Origin: Bacillus sp. P14.5
GTDB taxonomy: Bacteria > Bacillota > Bacilli > Bacillales > Bacillaceae_B
Direction: 5' to 3'
Assembly: GCF_003316765.1 (NCBI RefSeq)
Contig: NZ_NIJF01000015.1
Span: 1 to 64,000 of the forward strand
DNA: 64,000 nt
In this document: one piece after another, positions 27,822 through 36,550 of the stretch
How positions within the stretch are numbered: position 1 is the first letter of the stretch
Layout of the letters: every line of letters begins with the position of its first letter
Made by a program: the position numbers and the translations under genes
Notes under the pieces: model-generated
Told to the model about the DNA's origin: nothing
Seen by the model: the letters and a program-made list of their open reading frames with translations, nothing else
The model's database searches: none

Positions 27822-28724
27822 TTATTCAACTTTTATAAAAAACTCTTCTACATAAGGATTTTCAGGAGCCTCCACCACTTCATAAACAGGGTTTGTCAGC
27901 ACGGGCATCATGTAACCGTTGAAATCCACCTTATCTACAATCCCGCTGACGTTTATCCACGTGTCCGGCTCAAGGGAAGCCAGCTCCTCATCCTCTGTCA
28001 GCAGTCCATAAACACCTGCATCAGCTACACAGCAGGTGACCGTGAAGCGGGAAATGACTGCTTGATCCTCTACAAAGCTTTCGTCTTTATAAATAAACCC
28101 TGTCAGCTGGATTTCCTTTCCGATATAAGCATCAATGTTTTCATCAATGATGCTCAATGTTTGAATGAATTGTTCGTCCCTAACGAAGATTTTATCTTTC
28201 TCTTGGACAATTGCCTTCAACTTTTCAAAATCCTTCTCCACTGGAAATTCCTCATAGTTACCGAGTTGTGATACAGCCGGCGGCGCTTCAGTGTCAGAAG
28301 AATCTCCTTCCTCTTCCGTTACAGCCTTTTCTCCAGTAGAAGGAGGAGCAGTATACACCCCGCTGCCAAGGTTCACCCCTCTTTTGGAGGCAATCGTGCT
28401 GTCCAGCAGATTATCCGGAAGCATGAATCCTAAAATTACCGGAACGATGAACAGACTGTAGATCAAGGTAGTTTTGAAAAAACCTCTTGGCAGCTCGTGT
28501 GCGTCACACCCACAGCTGCTGGTCTGGCTTGCCGAAGACGTACCCCTGATTATTTGGATAGCCCCGAGGAAAATGAACACACCTAAAGCGAAATACATAT
28601 ACCCGTGCATCTTCTCGGCTACAAAGTTCACCATATCAAATGTCAGGAACAGCTTCAGGATCAGCAGGGCATATCCGATTAAGATGATGCCCCGCAGATA
28701 TGTGTGAAATTGGACCGTTCTCAT
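27822..28724 (-). CDS. ycgQ: TIGR03943-family membrane protein (YcgQ-like)
   Basis: A 300-residue protein with four predicted helices in the first 110 residues, a CGC motif in a short loop, an acidic linker and a C-terminal extracytoplasmic domain with CC in FTVTCCVADA. This is the pattern of the TIGR03943 'permease subunit' family that is always paired with a DUF318 permease. It follows the permease gene by 15 bp behind GGAGGTG. Substrate unknown; metal handling is suspected from context. Confidence 0.82.
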   Translation of the reverse strand: MRTVQFHTYLRGIILIGYALLILKLFLTFDMVNFVAEKMHGYMYFALGVFIFLGAIQIIRGTSSASQTSSCGCDAHELPRGFFKTTLIYSLFIVPVILGFMLPDNLLDSTIASKRGVNLGSGVYTAPPSTGEKAVTEEEGDSSDTEAPPAVSQLGNYEEFPVEKDFEKLKAIVQEKDKIFVRDEQFIQTLSIIDENIDAYIGKEIQLTGFIYKDESFVEDQAVISRFTVTCCVADAGVYGLLTEDEELASLEPDTWINVSGIVDKVDFNGYMMPVLTNPVYEVVEAPENPYVEEFFIKVE

Positions 28725-28739
28725 TCAAAACACCTCCAT

Positions 28740-29750
28740 TTAAAATAAAGTTTGAAACAGCAATGTGCAGACATAAACAACAACCGTCACGACTCCAATA
28801 AATAAGAGCACGAAACGTTTTTTGAAATAAGCCAGCATCAATAAGGTATTTTTAAAATCGATCATTGGGCCGTATACCAGGAATGCCAAGAGAGAACCTG
28901 AAGTAAAGATACTTCCGAATGAAGAGGCGACGAATGCATCCGCTTCTGAACAAAGCGATACAACGTAAGCAAATATCATCATGACTGCAGGTCCGAAAAT
29001 ATCATTCGAACCAACGGCATTTAATATCTCCCTATCCAGGAAGGTCTGAAATCCTGCCGCTATGAGGGCACCGATAATCAAATATTTTCCCATATCGAAA
29101 AATTCATCACTCGCATGGACAATCGTTTCCAAGATTTTATTGGATCCCTGTTGATGTTCGTGATGATGGTGATCATGTCCTTCTTTTTTCTCAACACGCA
29201 GAGGATCTCTTTTTCCAAAAAGCTTATAAAGCAGAGCTCCTATCAGCAGGGCCGCGACAGCAGCAATCCCCATACGCCCGAACACAATCGTGAGGTTATT
29301 CTGAAACGCATAGTATGTAGAAGCAAGTACTATAGGATTTAGAATGGGGGCGGTCACCATGATTACCATCGCCAAGTGTGCCGGAACTCCTTTTTTAATC
29401 AACCGCCTGGCGACTGGAACAATCGCACATTCACAGATCGGCAGCAACGCCCCTACAAAGACCGCCGGAAAGAGGGCAAGATATGGGAACCTCTTTGGGA
29501 CAAGTTTTTGCAGCATATTTTCTGAAACAAACACCTGGATGATTGCTGAAGCAAAGACTCCGATCAAGATGAACGGTACAGCCTCAAGCAGGATACTTAA
29601 GAAAATGGTCACCATATTTGTAAAACTGGAGTTCAACATCACATCTGGTAAGAACGGTGTAAGTCTGTCTCCCGCCAAAAACAGTACAATAAAAAGAATA
29701 AAAAGCAAGATACCAAGGAGTTCCTGGCTCCATGTCCGCATAGTATTCAT
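28740..29750 (-). CDS. ycgR: DUF318/YraQ-family permease (YcgR-like)
   Basis: A 336-residue membrane protein with the conserved GALLPICECAIVPVARRL (Cys-Glu-Cys) motif near residue 105 and a symmetrical second repeat ending SLCSEADAFVASSF. A His-rich cytoplasmic loop (GHDHHHHEH, near residue 195) suggests binding of Zn or another divalent metal. AAGGAG precedes the ATG. A Zur-like box sits just upstream, so the pair may move or buffer zinc; this is inference. Confidence 0.82.
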   Translation of the reverse strand: MNTMRTWSQELLGILLFILFIVLFLAGDRLTPFLPDVMLNSSFTNMVTIFLSILLEAVPFILIGVFASAIIQVFVSENMLQKLVPKRFPYLALFPAVFVGALLPICECAIVPVARRLIKKGVPAHLAMVIMVTAPILNPIVLASTYYAFQNNLTIVFGRMGIAAVAALLIGALLYKLFGKRDPLRVEKKEGHDHHHHEHQQGSNKILETIVHASDEFFDMGKYLIIGALIAAGFQTFLDREILNAVGSNDIFGPAVMMIFAYVVSLCSEADAFVASSFGSIFTSGSLLAFLVYGPMIDFKNTLLMLAYFKKRFVLLFIGVVTVVVYVCTLLFQTLF

Positions 29751-29764
29751 GTAAAATCTCCTTA

Positions 29765-29782
29765 CAATCGTAATGATTTCGC
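29765..29782. promoter_or_regulatory. Zur-like operator upstream of ycgRQ
   Basis: CAATCGTAATGATTTCGC contains TCGTAAT-N-ATT-CG, matching 12 of the 14 specified positions of the Bacillus Zur consensus TCGTAATNATTACGA, 15 bp before the ycgR start. Confidence 0.55.
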
Positions 29783-29869
29783 TTTATATTATATACTATG
29801 CTTGTCCTCAAAATCTATGATAATTTCAATTTTTCTCTAATCACTTACTTTCAAAATGAAGCACACTAA

Positions 29870-29898
29870 TTGACCTTTCTAATAAAATCCCTTATAAT
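29870..29898 (+). promoter_or_regulatory. Sigma-A promoter of the tRNA gene
   Basis: TTGACC (29870-29875) and TATAAT (29893-29898) separated by 17 bp, ending 10 bp before the mature tRNA. Confidence 0.85.
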
Positions 29899-29908
29899 GA
29901 ATTCCTGT

Positions 29909-29982
29909 GTCCCAGTAGCTCAGCAGGATAGAGCAACAGCCTCCTAAGCTGTAGGTCGCAAGTTCGACTCTTGCCTGGGACG
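29909..29982 (+). tRNA. tRNA-Arg (anticodon CCU)
   Basis: Acceptor arms GTCCCAG and CTGGGAC pair fully; the D arm GCTC-AGAGC, the anticodon arm ACAGC-CTCCTAA-GCTGT (anticodon CCT) and the T arm GCAAG-TTCGACT-CTTGC are all intact. CCA is not encoded. It reads AGG codons. Confidence 0.95.
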
Positions 29983-29990
29983 TTAATGTA

Positions 29991-30033
29991 AAAGAGCGGA
30001 GATTCCTTACTTCAAGGATTCTCCGCTCTTTTC
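29991..30033. terminator. Bidirectional terminator after tRNA-Arg
   Basis: AAAGAGCGGAGA-TCCTT pairs with AAGGA-TCTCCGCTCTTT and is flanked by T/A tracts; the stop codon of the converging gene lies within the stem. Confidence 0.85.
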
Positions 30034-30404
30034 TTTTGTTCCTTCTCAATCGCTCCCATTCCTTCAAGAAGGATTTTGGCATCATTATTTAAAAATTCCA
30101 GGGTTTCTGTCTTGAGAAGCAATTCTTTTTTATTCTTCACTGTCATCTTCAATCCTTGAACATCAAACTTGAGAGCATAGGTATTGATGGCGTGAATGGT
30201 GGCCATTTCTGTTCGGGTGAGAGGCATTTCTCCATTATTCTTTCTATCTATCAAATAATCCAGCAAATCTCGTGAGTTTCTATTCAAAAGCTGCTTATTC
30301 TCATGTAAGAGATCGAGGTTGCTCTCGATATACTTCCTGGTACTGACTAAGTCCAACTTATCACTTTCCTCGTTAATCTTTAAGGCGAGTTCTCTTAGTT
30401 TCAT
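30012..30404 (-). CDS. Uncharacterised helical protein
   Basis: A 130-residue Leu/Lys/Glu-rich, predicted all-helical protein. ATG 30404 is chosen because GAGGAGG lies 8 bases upstream. Its C-terminal end (KEQKKRAENP) is encoded inside the shared terminator hairpin. No membrane segment, Cys pair or known motif; I do not recognise the family. Confidence 0.65.
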   Translation of the reverse strand: MKLRELALKINEESDKLDLVSTRKYIESNLDLLHENKQLLNRNSRDLLDYLIDRKNNGEMPLTRTEMATIHAINTYALKFDVQGLKMTVKNKKELLLKTETLEFLNNDAKILLEGMGAIEKEQKKRAENP

Positions 30405-30521
30405 TGTGGACCTCCTCATTGTCTTACCTTTTTTATCGGATTAACGAAATGATTATAGAGATGACATAAGCCCTATTTCTTATTAAAAGGCTGTTTTCGC
30501 AAAGGTTGTGGCTGGTTAAAA

Positions 30522-30910
30522 GGAATGGATTTCCGCTCCAGGCGCTGGGCGGGCGCCCGGCCTCCTCGGCTTCATAAGAAGCAGAAGCGGCCGTTCAGCG
30601 ACGTACAGATTTTAAGGCTATCGCAGAAAGGAATTACTAAGAGCTTAAGTGATTCGATGATGACTTATCTATTTAAAGTGAAAAGGCCCCGCTCAGCGGC
30701 GTACCGACTGGATTGACTCCGCATGAGATAAAGGAAACACAACAAACACAGTGAGTTGGATTTGCCAGTTTAAAAAGTGGTAGATCTCCGTTTAATCCGG
30801 GCAGACAAACTTTCCCCTATATTGCTCTTTTGGCGTTTGAATTTGAGGGCTTGCTTTAGCTGGATAGCCGGCTAGTCCCGCAGCAGATGCGCATTCCGCT
30901 CCAACCCCCT
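30522..30910. repeat. Second copy (diverged) of the dispersed structured repeat
   Basis: GGATTTCCGCTCCAGGCG...GGGCGGGCG...CCTCCTCGGCTTC, AGAAGCGGCCGTTCAGCG and TGATTCGATGATGACTTATC match segments of the element at 2331-2605 in the same order, but the 3' half has drifted and gained extra sequence. The interval 30405-31059 otherwise holds no gene that I can support. Confidence 0.7.
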
Positions 30911-31059
30911 ATGTAGAGGTTGAGGAAAAAATAAGAAACTGCCCTTTAGAAAAAGCCATAAAAAAAAGCATGACATCCAGGTTTCCGGGATTGTCACACT
31001 CATTTTTCTCTTATGTGTTTTTGAAAAACCACTGCCATTTTCCTTCCGTGTCTAAGGTT

Positions 31060-31203
31060 TTATCTTCTAACTCGTCCGATTCTCTTCTTGACCGGAATAC
31101 TGTAACAGTCGTCACAGATGCCCCCGTTGTCAATAAACTCGACTTCATCCCAAATATCCTTCCTGCACTTAGAGCAAATCCATTTTTTCTTAACCTGCTC
31201 CAT
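31060..31203 (-). CDS. Small zinc-ribbon protein (47 aa)
   Basis: MEQVKKKWICSKCRKDIWDE, then a CDDC pair: two CxxC motifs (Cys10/13 and Cys30/33) 16 residues apart, the spacing of a zinc ribbon, and a basic tail KKRIGRVRR. GGAGGTGGTGAG lies directly before the ATG. It is too short for standard gene calling, and the longer frame over it (31011-31304) is not needed. Function unknown; it may bind nucleic acid or partner proteins. Confidence 0.7.
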   Translation of the reverse strand: MEQVKKKWICSKCRKDIWDEVEFIDNGGICDDCYSIPVKKRIGRVRR

Positions 31204-31349
31204 CTCACCACCTCCATATTATGACATTTCGACATTTCTTTATGGATTCCTGCCAGTCTTCCCTTTAATTCGCCGATTCTGCCATACGTCCATTTCTTTT
31301 TCATATGAGTGAATTTCCAAAAGAAAAAGATACCTATGACCCTTCAGCT

Positions 31350-31380
31350 GTAGTATATTTAGAGAAACGAAATATACTAC
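31350..31380. promoter_or_regulatory. Operator-like inverted repeat before the MFS gene
   Basis: GTAGTATATTT and AAATATACTAC form perfect 11-bp arms with a 9-bp spacer, ending 20 bp before the MFS start. The placement and lack of a T tract suit a repressor site rather than a terminator. Confidence 0.6.
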
Positions 31381-31400
31381 ACACTGTGTGAGGTTCTATT

Positions 31401-32603
31401 ATGTGGAAAAATAAAAATGTCTGGATTATTTTAATGGGCGAGTTTGTTGCCGGCTTGGGACTGTGGCTCGGAATCATTGGAAATCTTGAATTTATGCAGG
31501 ACAAGGTGCCCTCCGACTTTTTGAAAGCCGTCATCTTGGCCATCGGTTTGCTGGCCGGGCTGCTTCTTGGTCCGCTTGCTGGCAGGATTACGGATCAGGT
31601 GGATAAAAAGAAAGTCATGCTTTTCTCCGGTTTCGGACGCGCAGTCAGCGTGCTGTTCATGTTTGCCGCCATCTATACCGGATCTGTTCTATGGATGGTT
31701 GTTTTCATGATTTTCATCCAGGTTTCAGCTGCTTTCTATTTTCCAGCCTTACAGGCAGCCATCCCTATGGTGGTAAAGGAAAAGGATCTGCTTCAGCTCA
31801 ATGGAATCCATATGAATGTCGCTACCCTGTCAAGAATATTGGGAACAGCTCTCGCAGGAATCTTCCTTGTCATTATGTCTTTGTCTATGCTGTACTTCCT
31901 TTCCATGGTTGCTTATTTGCTTCTCTTCTTCCTAACATTTTTCTTAAAGCTGGAGGAACCGCATGCGGGCGTCATACAGAAAGGGAAAGCCAAAGCAGGC
32001 AGCTTCAAGGAAGTGTTTCCAATCATCAAGGGACTTCCGATTGTCATGATGACTTTAATTATGACACTCATTCCCCTGTTATTTATCGGCGGTTTCAATC
32101 TAATGGTCATCAATATCAGTGAGCTACAGAACAGTTCTGCCATTAAGGGCTGGATTTATACGGCCGAAGGGATTGCCTTCATGCTTGGCGCATTCTTTGT
32201 AAAACAGATCAGCGGCAAACGTTCCCCTTACTCGATATTGTTCCTGTTTTCATTCGTGATCGGTGCTGCGCAAATGCTGCTGTTTTTCGCTGACCAGCCC
32301 GTGATTTCCGTGATCGCTTTTGCGATTTTTGGATTTGCAGTCGGCTGCTTCTTTCCCACAGCCGCTACCATTTTCCAAACACGGATTCCGAAAGACTTTC
32401 ATGGAAGATTCTTTTCATTCCGGAATATGCTGGACAGATTGATTTTCCAGGTGGTCCTCCTGATGACAGGGTTGTTCCTGGATATTATGGGCTTGCAGTA
32501 TATGACGCTCATGTTTGGCATCCTTTCTCTTGCAGCCACGGCACTCTTTTACTCCAAGTACCGCCAGTTAAAAGAAACAGTTCTGGCTGAGAAGGCAGGC
32601 TGA
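31401..32603 (+). CDS. MFS transporter (multidrug-type)
   Basis: A 400-residue protein with about eleven or twelve hydrophobic helices, the inter-domain motif A form GRITDQVDKKKVML at residues about 61-74 and a repeat-like GKRSPYSILFLFSF region in the second half. TGTGAGG precedes the ATG. Belongs to the MFS_3-like group of Firmicute exporters; substrate unknown. It is monocistronic behind an 11-bp-arm palindrome, so it is probably controlled by a regulator encoded elsewhere. Confidence 0.82.
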   Translation: MWKNKNVWIILMGEFVAGLGLWLGIIGNLEFMQDKVPSDFLKAVILAIGLLAGLLLGPLAGRITDQVDKKKVMLFSGFGRAVSVLFMFAAIYTGSVLWMVVFMIFIQVSAAFYFPALQAAIPMVVKEKDLLQLNGIHMNVATLSRILGTALAGIFLVIMSLSMLYFLSMVAYLLLFFLTFFLKLEEPHAGVIQKGKAKAGSFKEVFPIIKGLPIVMMTLIMTLIPLLFIGGFNLMVINISELQNSSAIKGWIYTAEGIAFMLGAFFVKQISGKRSPYSILFLFSFVIGAAQMLLFFADQPVISVIAFAIFGFAVGCFFPTAATIFQTRIPKDFHGRFFSFRNMLDRLIFQVVLLMTGLFLDIMGLQYMTLMFGILSLAATALFYSKYRQLKETVLAEKAG

Positions 32604-32607
32604 CAGC

Positions 32608-32639
32608 AAAAACCACACTGAAACCCAGTGTGGTTTTTG
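32608..32639. terminator. Bidirectional terminator between MFS and acyl-CoA dehydrogenase genes
   Basis: AAAACCACACT pairs with AGTGTGGTTTT around a short loop, with A and T tracts on either side. Confidence 0.88.
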
Positions 32640-32640
32640 C

Positions 32641-34323
32641 TTATTTTACAGGAGTGAACTGCGGGCTGCATATTAGGTCAAAGTATGACACCGGCTTCAT
32701 TTCTTTATCCAGCAGGTGATTGCACCAAGTTTTTTCGATATAGATCTCCGCTTTCGCCTGCTCCCGCTCACCGCCGGCCGCTGCTTCTTCTAAACTAATC
32801 CAGCTTTCATAAATTCTTGTCATAAGAGTACCGATTTTTTTTGCATGATAGGTCTGCACATCTTGGTCCGCGCCGGCTACATACTCTGTCAGTTCCGATA
32901 GCTCACTCAAGCCTTGTACTACAATACCTTTTAATCCATCCAAAGAAGCGGGCAGGCCCTTCAGATTATCCATCATTTCTTCTATAAACAATTCATGGGC
33001 ATTATGCCTGTTCATTAACCGGAGAATTTCAAGCCCGAGGATATTCGCTGTTCCCTCCCAAACGGTCAAAACTTGCGCATCCCGCAGGAGACGGGGAAGA
33101 ACGAAGTCTTCGATAAAACCGTTTCCCCCATGCATTTCAATTGCCTCGTGAGAAAAGTGGATGGCCTGTTCGGCTGTTTCTTTTTTCAAAAGAGCAATGA
33201 GCAGCCTGTTCAGAACCATCTCTTTTTCCGAAACAGGGTGTTCATGCGACATGACTTTCTCAAAGAGGTCGATAAGAGAAAATACAGCACTTGTTTCAAT
33301 TTCCTGCTTCACTGCCAAATGCGTCAAGGTTTCCTTGATCATCGGATATTCTGCGAGTTTCTTTCCGAATGCCTCTCTATGGAAAGCATAGTTTCTCGCT
33401 TCCATATACGCACGCCTCATGATACCTATCGAAGCGATCGCATTGCAGACCCTGGAGAGGTTGAGCGCCTCCATCATATAGTGGATACCTTTAGAAGGCT
33501 CCCCGACCAGGTAGCCCTCTGCTTCTTCAAACTCGACCTCAGCGGAAGGAACAGCCCGGACACCCAATTTGTCTTTCAATCTTCTAATTTTGATACCGTT
33601 CAGTTTTCTGCTTTCCTTTCTCCATGGCACGGCAAACAGGCTTAACCCCTTTGTCCCAGGCTGTGCGCCTTCCATCCTGGCCAATACCATCGCTACTCCG
33701 CACATTCCCGAGTTGGAGGCAAAATATTTCTCTCCGGAAAGGTAGTAGCTATCACCCCTTTGGACTGCTGTTGTTTCGTTCGCGCCTACATCCGATCCTC
33801 CCTGCCGCTCAGTCAGGAAGGTCGCTCCTTCATATAACTCTGTTTCTCCGGTAGAAAGCACGTGAGGAAGAAAACGCTCTTTGATTTCATCACTCGCATA
33901 GTGTTCCAGGAGATAGGCTGTTGCCATCGTCAGGGTGACAGGACAATAGAAGCCCGGTTCGGACTGTGAAAGCAGATACCCTTGCGCATAGGAATAAACA
34001 TAATTGCCTTTTCGGCCGAGCTCCGGGATCTGTTTATGGATATAGCCCACAATCCCTTTGTTATACGTATCTTTTACCGTTTTTTTATAGCCTTCATTGA
34101 CCCAGACCTCCGAGATATCCTCGCCCATCCTGTCATATTTAATGAGCCTCGGCTGGCCTTCCCGGTCTGTGTGTACGGCACGTTCATCGATCTCGCCTGC
34201 ACACATCCTGCCAAACTCTGTCAGCTCCCTATCCGCCCATTCTCCCATTTCTTTATCGAGGTATCGCTTCAGGACACTTATAAAATGGGGATCCTCTTTG
34301 TAAAAGTTTTCGATAGTCTTCAT
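32641..34323 (-). CDS. Acyl-CoA dehydrogenase, AidB-like
   Basis: A 560-residue flavoprotein of the acyl-CoA dehydrogenase superfamily, longer than the classic 380 residues because of AidB-like N- and C-terminal extensions. Motifs: EGATFLTERQGGSDVGANET (FAD/substrate region, near 165), SNSGMCGVAMVLARM, and EMHGGNGFIEDFVLPRLLRD with the VWEGTANILGLE signature (near 430). The 4-bp ATGA overlap with the ligase gene indicates a coupled operon. Probably oxidises the acyl-CoA made by the ligase; the chain type is unknown. Confidence 0.85.
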   Translation of the reverse strand: MKTIENFYKEDPHFISVLKRYLDKEMGEWADRELTEFGRMCAGEIDERAVHTDREGQPRLIKYDRMGEDISEVWVNEGYKKTVKDTYNKGIVGYIHKQIPELGRKGNYVYSYAQGYLLSQSEPGFYCPVTLTMATAYLLEHYASDEIKERFLPHVLSTGETELYEGATFLTERQGGSDVGANETTAVQRGDSYYLSGEKYFASNSGMCGVAMVLARMEGAQPGTKGLSLFAVPWRKESRKLNGIKIRRLKDKLGVRAVPSAEVEFEEAEGYLVGEPSKGIHYMMEALNLSRVCNAIASIGIMRRAYMEARNYAFHREAFGKKLAEYPMIKETLTHLAVKQEIETSAVFSLIDLFEKVMSHEHPVSEKEMVLNRLLIALLKKETAEQAIHFSHEAIEMHGGNGFIEDFVLPRLLRDAQVLTVWEGTANILGLEILRLMNRHNAHELFIEEMMDNLKGLPASLDGLKGIVVQGLSELSELTEYVAGADQDVQTYHAKKIGTLMTRIYESWISLEEAAAGGEREQAKAEIYIEKTWCNHLLDKEMKPVSYFDLICSPQFTPVK

Positions 34324-35843
34324 TGTGCAACACCACGCTTATTTTCATCTCTAAGGACCTGTTTCAGAATTTTGCCTGTCGCATTGCGGGGAAGTTCTGT
34401 TACTACCTCATATAGTTTCGGAATTTTATAGCCTGCGAGCTTCCCGGATAAAAAAGTCTGGCAGGTTTCTTTTACATCTTCCATTTTTTCCGATGAAACA
34501 ACAACAGCTTTCACAGTTTCCCCCCATTCTGGATGAGGGACACCGATGACCGCAGCCTCTGATATCGATGGATGAGCCATCAAGGCTTCTTCCACCTCTT
34601 TAGGATAAATGTTGACCCCTCCGGAGATGATTAAATCCTTCTTCCGGTCGACAATCCAGACGTATCCTTCTTCATCCCTCCTGGCCAGGTCACCTGTCCG
34701 TAACCATTCATTGTGATAGGCTTCATTGGTTTTTTCAGAGTCTTTATAGTAACCTTTCATATTTCCTTCTCCATAGAGCAGTATTTCTCCCACTTCACCT
34801 GGAGGAAGTTCGTTTCCTGCGTCATCGGCAATCATGATTTCTGTCCCTAAAGCACCTCTTTTCCCGATACTGCCTTCATTTCCTCCATGCTCAGCAGGAA
34901 GCAGCAGCGTTCCGGAAGGTCCTGCTTCTGTCAGTCCATAGACACAGCATAACCGGTCTGTATTGAATTTCTCTTTGATAAGCGCCACTTCTGGCTTTGA
35001 GAGCGGTGCCCCGCCATACACCCAGAATTTCATAGAGGAAAGATCAAATGATTCGATCGTTGGCATTATAGCTGTAAAAAGATATGCAACAGGTGCGCCG
35101 AAGAAGTGAGTCACCTTTTCACCTTCCACTAATTTCAGGAGGGCTTCCGGAGTAAAAGTCGGTGACAGCACATGGGCCGCTCCCACATAAGTTCCCGCCA
35201 CCAGAAATAAGTGAAGAGGAGCTGAATGGCTCAAAGGCATCATATGGAGAATCCGGCTCTCCGGTTTCATTTCCATTTCCACGCACATCATAGTCGCGGC
35301 ACTCAATATATTGCGGTAAGTAAACAGGACACCCTTTGGCTTTCCAGTCGTTCCTGATGTATATAAGATTGTGGCCTCGTCATCCTCAGTGAGGGTGCAG
35401 GCGATTGATCCTGTCTCTCCTTCTTGAAGCAATTGCGAGAAGCTCTTCCATGAATCTTCTCCATCGCCAGTTTTAATCAACAGAAGGTTATCACCCTGCA
35501 CTTCGGAAACGGCATCAAACAGAAGTTCATGGACTATGAATGCCGCCGCATCACTGTGTTCCAGGATATAGCGCACTTCTTCACCCGTCAGCTTGGCATT
35601 TATCGGGACAATGACCGCTCCCAGCCGAAGTACGGAAAAATAAGAAATAACAAATTCAAGGGTATTCGGCATGAAAAGGACAACTTTATCTCCAGCGGTT
35701 ATCCCTTGCAGCCTTAAAGCAGAGGCAAACTTGTTCACTTGCTGATCCAGCTCAAAATAATTCACACGGTGTTCACCTGAGATGACGGCTTCTTGAAACG
35801 GGTACTTACGGGCATTTCTCTCCAGCAAATTTGATATATTCAT
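34320..35843 (-). CDS. AMP-forming acyl-CoA ligase
   Basis: A 507-residue ANL-superfamily enzyme. ATP-binding signature ILYTSGTTGKPKGVLFTYRN (residues about 155-174), the YGLTEAGPSG motif and the C-terminal YVWIVDRKKDLIISGG and PRNATGKILKQ (catalytic Lys). Activates a fatty or other carboxylic acid to its CoA ester. Overlaps both neighbours, the MerR regulator before and the dehydrogenase after. ATG 35843 is preferred to GTG 35846, with GGGGAG 10 bases upstream. Confidence 0.88.
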   Translation of the reverse strand: MNISNLLERNARKYPFQEAVISGEHRVNYFELDQQVNKFASALRLQGITAGDKVVLFMPNTLEFVISYFSVLRLGAVIVPINAKLTGEEVRYILEHSDAAAFIVHELLFDAVSEVQGDNLLLIKTGDGEDSWKSFSQLLQEGETGSIACTLTEDDEATILYTSGTTGKPKGVLFTYRNILSAATMMCVEMEMKPESRILHMMPLSHSAPLHLFLVAGTYVGAAHVLSPTFTPEALLKLVEGEKVTHFFGAPVAYLFTAIMPTIESFDLSSMKFWVYGGAPLSKPEVALIKEKFNTDRLCCVYGLTEAGPSGTLLLPAEHGGNEGSIGKRGALGTEIMIADDAGNELPPGEVGEILLYGEGNMKGYYKDSEKTNEAYHNEWLRTGDLARRDEEGYVWIVDRKKDLIISGGVNIYPKEVEEALMAHPSISEAAVIGVPHPEWGETVKAVVVSSEKMEDVKETCQTFLSGKLAGYKIPKLYEVVTELPRNATGKILKQVLRDENKRGVAQ

Positions 35844-36226
35844 CACTCATCGCTCCCCAATTGTTCAAGTCTTTTGACAAAATCATCACGCAGTTCCTCT
35901 AAATCGTGCTTCATATTCTCCAGTTCCCTGATCCGTCCGTTCACCTCCTCAATTCTTTGATTGCCATACTGAATCGTCCTTTCCAGCTGAGCCCTGCCGC
36001 TGCGGTCACGGTCAAACAGATGAATCATTTCTTTGATTTCATCTAATGAAAAGCCGAATCGCTTTCCGCGCAGAATCAGCTTCAGGCGGGCATATTCTTT
36101 TCTCGAATATACCCTCCTGCCGCCATTATTTCGTGAAGGCTGCAAAAGGTCCAATTCTTCATAGTATCTGATCGTCCTGGTGGTGAGGTTAAATTCTTCT
36201 GCTAGGTCAGAAATAGAATAGTTCAT
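35843..36226 (-). CDS. MerR-family regulator (LiuR-like) of the acyl-CoA operon
   Basis: A 127-residue protein with an N-terminal winged HTH MNYSISDLAEEFNLTTRTIR, the YYEELDLLQPSRNNGGRRVY wing, and a dimerising coiled coil (residues 80-120). No metal-binding Cys are present, so the effector is probably an acyl-CoA or an organic acid. First gene of the operon and likely autoregulated through the GTTAACGTTAAC palindrome upstream. LiuR-type regulators of fatty or branched-chain acid breakdown are the closest match I know. Confidence 0.8.
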   Translation of the reverse strand: MNYSISDLAEEFNLTTRTIRYYEELDLLQPSRNNGGRRVYSRKEYARLKLILRGKRFGFSLDEIKEMIHLFDRDRSGRAQLERTIQYGNQRIEEVNGRIRELENMKHDLEELRDDFVKRLEQLGSDE

Positions 36227-36270
36227 GGGGTCTCCTGTGTCTGATTTTTTTGATAATTGTATTTTACCAT

Positions 36271-36290
36271 TGACGTTAACGTTAACTTCA
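36271..36290. promoter_or_regulatory. MerR/LiuR-type operator
   Basis: TGACGTTAACGTTAACTTCA contains the perfect 12-bp palindrome GTTAACGTTAAC, 45-64 bp before the regulator start. Confidence 0.6.
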
Positions 36291-36300
36291 ACTTATTTTC

Positions 36301-36340
36301 AAAAAAAATCCACCAAGGGGCTAATCGCCTGAGGTGGATT
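36301..36340 (-). terminator. Terminator after the 58-aa membrane protein gene
   Basis: Minus-strand AATCCACC and GGTGGATT pair and run into a T8 tract. Confidence 0.85.
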
Positions 36341-36354
36341 CATTTTTGGACACT

Positions 36355-36531
36355 TTATTTTTCTTTATCTGTATCTTTATTTTTATCTCTATCATGATCA
36401 AGAATATGATATTGGCTTTCATCAAAATTCTTCAGGTCCTTTTTAGACTTTCTCATGAATAACAGTACGATGATCAAAGCTGGAATCGCCAATATAACAT
36501 ACCCAAAAACCAGGTTTAAGAACTCAGACAT
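36355..36531 (-). CDS. Small single-pass membrane protein (58 aa)
   Basis: The start at 36531 (MSEFLNLVFGYVILAIPALI) has AAGGAAG 8 bases upstream. One N-terminal transmembrane helix (residues about 4-26), then a charged tail RKSKKDLKNFDES and a run of Asp/Lys/Arg to the end (DRDKNKDTDKEK). No family recognised. Monocistronic. Confidence 0.6.
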   Translation of the reverse strand: MSEFLNLVFGYVILAIPALIIVLLFMRKSKKDLKNFDESQYHILDHDRDKNKDTDKEK

Positions 36532-36550
36532 TTTCATCTTCCTTTCATAA

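Noticed and set aside
31011..31304. A 97-residue minus-strand protein starting MKKKWTYGRI
   Set aside because: No good ribosome-binding site; the overlapping 47-residue zinc-ribbon frame has a strong one and conserved-looking Cys pairs.
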